The notes under the pieces are model-generated. The model had not been told where the DNA came from. It did no database searches and saw only the letters and a list, made by a program, of their open reading frames with translations. From Salinispira pacifica (GTDB lineage: Bacteria; Spirochaetota; Spirochaetia; DSM-27196; Salinispiraceae): a DNA stretch of 64,000 bases. The position numbers and the translations under genes were made by a program. This document shows positions 58,703 to 64,000 of the stretch, piece by piece. Position 1 is the stretch's first letter; the number at the start of each line of letters is the position of its first letter. Location of the stretch: contig NC_023035.1 of assembly GCF_000507245.1 (NCBI RefSeq), positions 447,001 to 511,000 of the forward strand, in the 5' to 3' direction.

Positions 58703-60253
58703 GTGACAGACCGGGAAAATGATGATCTTTTGATATTTGCCGATGAGCAGAATGAAGGTCAGGCTGAAGCTGGAATACAGCCCTGGAAGCTTCTGGTGGT
58801 TGATGATGATGAAGAGGTTCATGTGATCACCAGGCTGGTACTTCGGGACTATCAATTTGAAAACCGGGGGGTGGAGCTCATTTCCGCATACTCCGCCGGG
58901 AGCGCAAAGGATATTCTGAGGGAAGAGCATGACATTGCCGTAATTCTTCTGGATGTGGTAATGGAAACAGATGATGCAGGACTTCAGCTGGCCAAATGGA
59001 TTCGTGAAGATCTGAAGAATGATTTGGTTCGGATTATCCTCCGCACCGGCCAGCCCGGAGCGGCACCGGAAAAACGGGTGATCACCGAATACGAAATCAA
59101 TGACTATAAGTCCAAGACGGAAATAACCGATATCAAGCTTTACACCGCTATAACCGTGGCCATCCGGGGTTACAGGGACCTGAAAATTATCAGGAGAAGC
59201 AAGGAGGGTTTCGAAAAAATTGTTGATGCCAGCGCAGCCTTGTTCAGCAACCGTTCCTTTCGGGATTTTTACAGCGGTGTGCTCATGCAGCTCACGTCTC
59301 TGCTGAAGATGGATGATGACAGCCTCTATTTGAGAACTCACGGAATTGCTCTGAGGCGCAGCAGCGATGAGTATCGGGTTCTGGCGGGAACCGGAAAATA
59401 TGCCGATGCGGCGGGAACACTTCTGGAGGATCTTGAGGGTGATGAGATTCATCCCCTGCTGGAAGAGGCCATTCAGCGCAGGGAATCCTTCTTTGCAGAT
59501 GACAGCTATGTGGGCTTCTTTCAGGTGGATGAAGGAGTGGAGAATATTATTGTGCTCAAGGCTCACGAAGCCATTACCAGTGTTGATCAGGAGTTGATAC
59601 AGGTTTTCTCGTCCAATGTGGCCATCGCCTTCTCCAATCTCTATCTGAACAATCAGATTGAGAAAACCCAGAAGGAGATTATCTTCACTCTGGGAGAGGT
59701 GGTTGAATCCCGTTCCAAGGAAACCGGAAATCATGTCCGCAGGGTGGGGGAGATTGCAGCCCTTCTGGGCAGGGAACTGGGGATGAAAGAGATGGATGCG
59801 GAGCTGCTACGCCTGGCCGCACCCATGCACGACATCGGTAAGATCGGCATACCCGATTCAATACTGAACAAACCTGCCAGGCTGGATGAGAAAGAACTTC
59901 TTGAGATGCGCAAGCATACCACCATCGGCAATGAGATTCTGAAAACCGGAAAGAAAGGTCTGCTCAAGCTGGCGGCAGTCATCGCCATGAGTCACCATGA
60001 ACGCTGGGACGGGAAAGGCTATCCGGAAAATCTTCATGGCGAGGAAATCCCTCTTGCGGGCCGGATTGTGGCGGTTGCCGATGTGTTTGATGCTCTGGTT
60101 CATGACAGGGTATACAAACCCGCCTGGAGTATACAAGAAGCCCTGGAATACATAGAGAGCCACAGCGGTACCCAGTTTGATCCTCGGATCGTTGAGGCAT
60201 TCATCAAGCAGAAGAGTCGGCTGCTGGAAATCATGGAAAAATACCGGGAATAG
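58703..60253 (+). CDS. Response regulator with REC, DUF3369-like and HD-GYP domains
   Basis: The 516-residue protein has a REC domain at about residues 30-155, with VVDDDEE acidic residues, ILLDVVMET carrying the phosphorylated Asp, and Lys in NDYKSKTE. A middle domain of the DUF3369 type follows. An HD-GYP domain lies in residues 315-510, with MHDIGKIGIPDSIL near 375 and SHHERWDGKGYPENLHGEEIPLAGRIVAVADVFDAL near 430. These residues are those of active cyclic di-GMP phosphodiesterases. It would thus reduce cyclic di-GMP on phosphorylation. The GTG at 58703 has GAGGATGTT before it. The kinase partner is not in the window. Confidence 0.92.
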   Translation: MTDRENDDLLIFADEQNEGQAEAGIQPWKLLVVDDDEEVHVITRLVLRDYQFENRGVELISAYSAGSAKDILREEHDIAVILLDVVMETDDAGLQLAKWIREDLKNDLVRIILRTGQPGAAPEKRVITEYEINDYKSKTEITDIKLYTAITVAIRGYRDLKIIRRSKEGFEKIVDASAALFSNRSFRDFYSGVLMQLTSLLKMDDDSLYLRTHGIALRRSSDEYRVLAGTGKYADAAGTLLEDLEGDEIHPLLEEAIQRRESFFADDSYVGFFQVDEGVENIIVLKAHEAITSVDQELIQVFSSNVAIAFSNLYLNNQIEKTQKEIIFTLGEVVESRSKETGNHVRRVGEIAALLGRELGMKEMDAELLRLAAPMHDIGKIGIPDSILNKPARLDEKELLEMRKHTTIGNEILKTGKKGLLKLAAVIAMSHHERWDGKGYPENLHGEEIPLAGRIVAVADVFDALVHDRVYKPAWSIQEALEYIESHSGTQFDPRIVEAFIKQKSRLLEIMEKYRE

Positions 60254-60333
60254 CATTTCAAGTGGCTTGGCGGAGGCAAATCCTGCCGATGTTCCCGGTA
60301 AAACCTTACTATTAACCGAATCTTTAAACTTTT

Positions 60334-60351
60334 CTAACATAAATCTAACAA
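60334..60351 (+). promoter_or_regulatory. Putative Pho box upstream of pstS
   Basis: CTAACAT (60334-60340) and CTAACAA (60345-60351) are direct repeats separated by AAAT, an 11-base period. This matches the layout of PhoB/PhoP boxes, whose half sites are TTAACA or CTGTCA spaced by four to six bases. It lies 52 bases before pstS, so control by phosphate limitation is likely. Confidence 0.5.
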
Positions 60352-60402
60352 AGCACTGGTACACCTCTTACTGTCATTTGATTCCAAATAGGAGGAAGAA
60401 AC

Positions 60403-61431
60403 ATGAAAAAGATTATTGCAGCACTGCTGGTGCTGGTGCTTGTAGGCGCATCTGTTTTCGCTGAAGGTCAGGGAGAAACTGAGAGCGCAGAAGAAAGCAA
60501 CCCCTTTGCGTGGGTTGAAGAAATGGGCGAGGGAGAACTTCCCGCAGTGAATCCCCTTCTTGTACAGGGTGATGTGGCAACAGCTGGTTCATCCACTGTA
60601 GCTCCCCTTGCAGCTGTTATTATTGAGCGCTACAAGGAAGACGGACTGACAAGTCAGGTTACCCTGGATGTAATCGGTTCCGGTGCAGGGTTCGAGCGCT
60701 TCACCGTTGCCGGTGAAACTGATGTTTCCAATGCTTCACGTGCAATCAAGGACAGTGAAGTTGAAAACGCCGCAGAAATCGGCCGAACTCCCATCCCCTT
60801 CCGTGTTGGTACCGATGCCCTTTCTGTAGTGGTATCCCAGGAAAATGATTTCGTTGAAGATGTAACTGCAGAAGAACTCGCTCTGATTTTCGGCGGTGCA
60901 GAAACCTGGAATGAAGTGCGGTCAGACTGGCCCAATGAGCCCATTCTCCGCTATGTTCCCGGAACCGACTCCGGAACTTTCGATTTCTTTGTGGAAATGG
61001 TTTACGATGAAGATCCTGATACTATTCTCAGTGCTGAAAACACCCAGTTCTCTGAAGATGACAACATTCTGGTACAGGGCGTTTCCGAGAGCCCCTATGC
61101 GGTTGCATTCTTCGGATATGCCTACTTTGTAGAAAACCAGGACATCCTGAAGATTCTCTCAGTTGAAGGAATCGAGCCTTCTCAGGAAGCGGTTGAAAAC
61201 GCAAATTACGACAGCATCGAAAAAAATGTTGAAGCTGGAGGATACCCCATTGCACGTCCCCTGTTTATCTACTCCGATGCTGAGATCATGCGTTCAAAGC
61301 CCCAGGTTGCAGCGTACATCGCATACTTCCTGAACAACGTGAACGATGTAATTGATCAGGTGGGGTATTTCCCCGCAGACCTGAGCGTTGCCGAAGCCAA
61401 CTGGCTGGAAGCAATGGAAGGTGCATACTAA
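60403..61431 (+). CDS. pstS: Phosphate ABC transporter substrate-binding protein PstS
   Basis: The 342-residue protein has a signal peptide (MKKIIAALLVLVLVGASVFA) and a mature part with AGSSTVAPLAAVIIERYKE near residue 62. GSGAGFERFTVAGETDVSNASRAIKDSE near 87 follows, and RYVPGTDSGTFDFFVEMVY is the usual PstS pattern. It binds phosphate outside the membrane for PstCAB. There is no lipobox Cys, so it is soluble or loosely attached. TAGGAGGAAGAAAC gives a strong start. A probable Pho box lies upstream. A terminator-like hairpin follows before pstC. Confidence 0.93.
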   Translation: MKKIIAALLVLVLVGASVFAEGQGETESAEESNPFAWVEEMGEGELPAVNPLLVQGDVATAGSSTVAPLAAVIIERYKEDGLTSQVTLDVIGSGAGFERFTVAGETDVSNASRAIKDSEVENAAEIGRTPIPFRVGTDALSVVVSQENDFVEDVTAEELALIFGGAETWNEVRSDWPNEPILRYVPGTDSGTFDFFVEMVYDEDPDTILSAENTQFSEDDNILVQGVSESPYAVAFFGYAYFVENQDILKILSVEGIEPSQEAVENANYDSIEKNVEAGGYPIARPLFIYSDAEIMRSKPQVAAYIAYFLNNVNDVIDQVGYFPADLSVAEANWLEAMEGAY

Positions 61432-61475
61432 ACTGCGTTCGGAAATCATCGAACAATCAATGGGTATTTTTACCT

Positions 61476-61509
61476 GGCTGCGCTTCCCGACGGAGGCGCA
61501 GCCGTTTTT
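61476..61509 (+). terminator. Intrinsic terminator between pstS and pstC
   Basis: GGCTGCGC (61476-61483) pairs perfectly with GCGCAGCC (61496-61503), and GTTTTT follows at 61504-61509. Partial termination here would give more PstS than membrane parts, a common pattern for binding-protein-dependent transporters. Confidence 0.75.
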
Positions 61510-61668
61510 CCATTATTCCCGGGAACACCCTTGCGTTAACCCGGGCAACTGTAGTTAACTTAATTCTGAATATCATTGTATTAGTTGATGTATTGTGCAC
61601 TTCATGTTTCGGCTGTCCGGGCCGGAACACAAGCAACCGGCTGCAGCCGGATTTAAGCGGAGTTTTTC

Positions 61669-62631
61669 ATGTCAGAGCATACGTCTCTTGAAACATCGCC
61701 CGGCAATTCGGCAGGAGGAGACCCGGCCAGCCCGGAGATTTCCTTTGCCAAGCGCTCCAGACCCCATGAGAGCATTATTCAGGGGGTGCTGTTCGCCATG
61801 GCGATCATGTCTATTCTCACAACTGCGGGAATAGTCATCATTCTCACCACCGATTCCATGCTGTTCTGGCGTGAAGTGAGCGTGTGGGAATTTTTTACCA
61901 GCAAAACCTGGCAGCCCATGTTGGGGAGGATCGGCGTACTCCCCCTGCTGAATTCGACCATTATGACCAGTACCATAGCAATGCTGGTTGCCACCCCCCT
62001 GGGGCTGTTCGTTGCCATATATCTCAGTGAATATGCACCGCCGAATGTAAAATCTGTACTGAAACCGATTCTTGAAATACTGGCAGGCGTGCCCACTGTT
62101 GTGTACGGGTATTTTGCCCTGACCTTCATGACACCCCTGTTGAAGTCCATATTCGGCGCCGAGGTGGTGAATATCTACAATACTGCCTCTGCGGGAATAG
62201 TTATGGGGATTCTTATTCTTCCCCTGATTGCTTCCATGACCGAAGACGCACTCAGTGCCGTTCCCGACAGTCTCCGACAGGCCGCCCACGGCCTGGGTGC
62301 AACAAAAATGGAAACATCCATTCAAATCGTGGTGCCCGCAGCAATCTCCGGGATTGCCGCAGCCTTCATCGTGGGTATTTCCAGGGCAATCGGCGAGACC
62401 ATGATTGTGGCTCTGGCGGCAGGGGCCGGTCCCAACTTCACATTCAACCCCTTTGAGGCCGCAGAAACCCTTACAGGGTATATTGTCCGGATCAGCGGGG
62501 GAGATGTGAGTTATAACACCATTGACTACAACAGCATTTTTGCCCTGGGACTCCTGTTGTTTGTATTCACGCTGATTCTGAATATTATCTCCCGGCAAAT
62601 CGTGAAACGATATCGTGAGGTCTACGAATAA
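61669..62631 (+). CDS. pstC: Phosphate ABC transporter permease PstC
   Basis: The 320-residue protein has six spans with the PstC segments FFTSKTWQPMLGRIGVLPLLNSTIM and ILAGVPTVVYGYFALTFMTP, and the EAA-like loop DSLRQAAHGLGATKMETSIQIVVPAA near residue 203. It forms the membrane channel with PstA. An amino-terminal ~35-residue polar tail precedes the first span. The gap of 237 bases from pstS contains a terminator and possibly a second promoter. It shares its last base with the pstA start. Confidence 0.93.
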   Translation: MSEHTSLETSPGNSAGGDPASPEISFAKRSRPHESIIQGVLFAMAIMSILTTAGIVIILTTDSMLFWREVSVWEFFTSKTWQPMLGRIGVLPLLNSTIMTSTIAMLVATPLGLFVAIYLSEYAPPNVKSVLKPILEILAGVPTVVYGYFALTFMTPLLKSIFGAEVVNIYNTASAGIVMGILILPLIASMTEDALSAVPDSLRQAAHGLGATKMETSIQIVVPAAISGIAAAFIVGISRAIGETMIVALAAGAGPNFTFNPFEAAETLTGYIVRISGGDVSYNTIDYNSIFALGLLLFVFTLILNIISRQIVKRYREVYE

Positions 62632-63926
62632 TGAGCAGTATGTTTTCAACACCCCGTGACATCGCAGCGGAAAACCGGGCGAAGGATAAGGGCCTGCGGC
62701 AGCGGACCCGGATGGGCTATATCTGGCAGGGAATTTTTTACCTAGCCACCACCATCGCCATTCTGGCTCTTGTCACCCTTATTCTGAATATCATTGACAG
62801 TGCATTCGGCTATGTTGCGGTGCAGAACACTGTGGAGCCGGCGGCGCTGGTGGAACAGGTTCAGCCCGGAAGCGATACCCCGCTGCACGATCTGGAAAAA
62901 GCGGACCTCTTAACAATTCTCAATGAAAATGTCCGCAGAGGACTTTTACGGGCCATGAATGCCGATCAGCCCCTTGTAGACAGAAGCCAGAAAGAACTGG
63001 CACGGCTGGTGGTTGACCGGGTTGTAGAACCCCGGGTTGAGAAAAGCTGGCATCTGTGGGAATCCCTCACCGCACGGGACGAAATACGGGCCTGGGTTGA
63101 TGAGAATCTTCCCGACGGCTGGATACAGTTCAGGTCCTGGGTAAACGTTGAATTTCTTTCCAAGGATTTATCCAACGTACCTGAGAGAGCAGGAATCAGG
63201 ACGCCGATAATGGGCTCGGTAATGGTTATTCTCATAACCATTTTGTTCTCTTTCCCGGTTGGGGTGGGATCGGCCCTTTATCTGGAAGAATTTGCCCCGG
63301 ATAACCGGCTGAACCGGTTCATTCAGGTGAATATTTATAATCTTTCGGGAGTTCCTTCGATTATTTACGGACTTCTGGGGCTGGCGGTGTTCGTCAGGAT
63401 TCTGGAGCCCATCACATCCGGAGCAATTTTCGGAGCGATTGAGGATCATTCCACTGCCAACGGCAGAACCATTCTTTCAGCGGGTCTTACTCTGGGGCTT
63501 CTCATTCTGCCCATCATCATTATCAACGCCCAGGAAGCAATAAGGGCGGTGCCCAAGAGTCTGCGGGATTCAGCCTTCGGGCTGGGTGCAACCCGCTGGC
63601 AGACCGTCTGGCACCACGTACTCCCTGCATCAATGGACAGAATTCTCACGGGAACCATCATTGCGGTGAGCAGGGCCCTGGGGGAAACCGCTCCTCTGGT
63701 GGTTGTGGGGGCTTCAGCATTTCTGACCAGAGATCCCTCTTCCATTTTCGATAAGTTCACCACCCTGCCGATCATGATATACCGCTGGACGGCATATCCC
63801 CAGGCTGAATTCCGGAATCTTGCCGCCGGAGCAATTATTGTTCTGCTTGTGGTACTCCTTTCATTGAATGCAGGAGCCATCATCATGCGGGACAGAATCA
63901 GTAAAAAAAGGAGAATGGGTAAATGA
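62631..63926 (+). CDS. pstA: Phosphate ABC transporter permease PstA with long amino-terminal extension
   Basis: The 431-residue protein is about 140 residues longer than PstA of E. coli. After the first span (IFYLATTIAILALVTLILNIID) an added region of about 130 residues (VEPAALVEQVQP to NVEFLSKDLSNV) lies outside the membrane. The usual five spans and GVPSIIYGLLGLAVFV with the loop KSLRDSAFGLGATRWQTVWHHVLPAS come next. The extension is of the DUF3333 kind found in many PstA proteins. It begins with the last base of pstC and overlaps pstB by four bases. Confidence 0.92.
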   Translation: MSSMFSTPRDIAAENRAKDKGLRQRTRMGYIWQGIFYLATTIAILALVTLILNIIDSAFGYVAVQNTVEPAALVEQVQPGSDTPLHDLEKADLLTILNENVRRGLLRAMNADQPLVDRSQKELARLVVDRVVEPRVEKSWHLWESLTARDEIRAWVDENLPDGWIQFRSWVNVEFLSKDLSNVPERAGIRTPIMGSVMVILITILFSFPVGVGSALYLEEFAPDNRLNRFIQVNIYNLSGVPSIIYGLLGLAVFVRILEPITSGAIFGAIEDHSTANGRTILSAGLTLGLLILPIIIINAQEAIRAVPKSLRDSAFGLGATRWQTVWHHVLPASMDRILTGTIIAVSRALGETAPLVVVGASAFLTRDPSSIFDKFTTLPIMIYRWTAYPQAEFRNLAAGAIIVLLVVLLSLNAGAIIMRDRISKKRRMGK

Positions 63927-64000
63927 GTACTCAGCTTGAAAACCAGGATATCGAACTGCGCACCGATAACCTGAACATTTATTATGATACATTCCGCGCG
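63923..64000 (+). CDS. pstB: Phosphate ABC transporter ATP-binding protein PstB (partial, 3' end outside window)
   Basis: Only the first 26 codons are present. MSTQLENQDIELRTDNLNIY continues into YDTFRA, which fits the start of PstB, where LNIYYG is followed by a first beta strand. The ATG overlaps the pstA stop (ATGA) with AAAAGGAGAATGG before it. Walker motifs lie past the window end. Identity rests mainly on context. Confidence 0.8.
   Translation, partial: MSTQLENQDIELRTDNLNIYYDTFRA

Noticed and set aside
58559-59734. A 391-codon open frame on the minus strand
   Set aside because: It is antisense to the REC/HD-GYP gene and its neighbour, with no plausible protein features.
61672-62652. 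A 326-codon open frame on the minus strand
   Set aside because: It mirrors pstC, which has clear permease motifs. The antisense product is His/Gly-rich without a fold.
1-64000. CRISPR array, prophage or rRNA operon
   Set aside because: I saw no regularly spaced identical repeats with unique spacers, no phage structural genes and no rRNA-like stretches.

Overview
The window looks like chromosomal DNA of a free-living, anaerobic or facultative member of the Spirochaetota (a Spirochaeta/Salinispira-type organism). I infer this from the overall feel of the proteins: a branched-chain 2-oxoacid oxidoreductase with butyrate kinase and phosphotransbutyrylase, Rnf, class III cyclases, and lipoprotein/outer-membrane protein pairs. 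There is no rRNA or marker gene to prove it. Coding density is high, operons with ATGA overlaps are common, and there is one intact insertion sequence. I saw no tRNA, rRNA or CRISPR array.

Layout. (1) 1-5009: a 2-oxoacid:ferredoxin oxidoreductase operon (ferredoxin, alpha, beta-gamma fusion broken by a one-base shift in a G run) followed by butyrate kinase and phosphate butyryltransferase, an ATP-yielding route from amino-acid-derived 2-oxoacids to short branched acids. (2) 5104-19957: the most remarkable region. A likely single operon encodes a GNAT protein resembling bacterial ceramide synthase, malonyl transferase, ketosynthase, ketoreductase, HMG-CoA-synthase-like enzyme, two enoyl-CoA hydratase-family proteins (PksH/PksI types), a FabL-like enoyl reductase, an acyl carrier protein, an alpha-oxoamine synthase (serine-palmitoyltransferase family) and a FabZ-like dehydratase. 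A second group holds another ketosynthase with a membrane protein and a degenerate histidine kinase, divergent from a phosphopantetheinyl transferase. An LpxO/AspH-type hydroxylase follows. Together this reads as a discrete-enzyme fatty-acid/polyketide line with a beta-branching (HCS) cassette feeding a sphingolipid-like amino-lipid pathway. I do not recognise a described system with this combination.

(3) 20043-26436: secreted MsrB, a GGDEF-EAL protein, DAHP synthase, a TPR-like protein and a glycosyltransferase. (4) 26440-27794: an IS element with 28-bp imperfect terminal repeats and a hairpin that covers the transposase ribosome binding site. (5) 27885-35113: an adenylate cyclase followed by four secreted proteins, alternating barrel-type and lipoprotein. 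(6) 35130-44057: a large coiled-coil membrane protein with exonuclease I, a NatAB-type ABC exporter, a small conserved protein and a type-I-pullulanase-like amylase. (7) 44111-49880: rseC-rnfBCDGEA. (8) 49915-58590: a large membrane protein, an iron-type alcohol dehydrogenase, UspA, an inositol-monophosphatase-family enzyme, proBA and a divergent pair around a perfect 18-bp palindrome. (9) 58703-64000: a REC/HD-GYP regulator and the pstSCAB phosphate transporter, cut by the window end.

How the parts fit (inference): reduced ferredoxin from the oxoacid oxidoreductase can feed Rnf to build an ion gradient while Ptb/Buk make ATP. Branched acyl-CoA from the same route could also prime the dedicated acyl-ACP line, whose product the oxoamine synthase would join to an amino acid and the GNAT protein would N-acylate. 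Start codons were refined by ribosome binding sites where possible. All functional names rest on motif reading, not on database searches.
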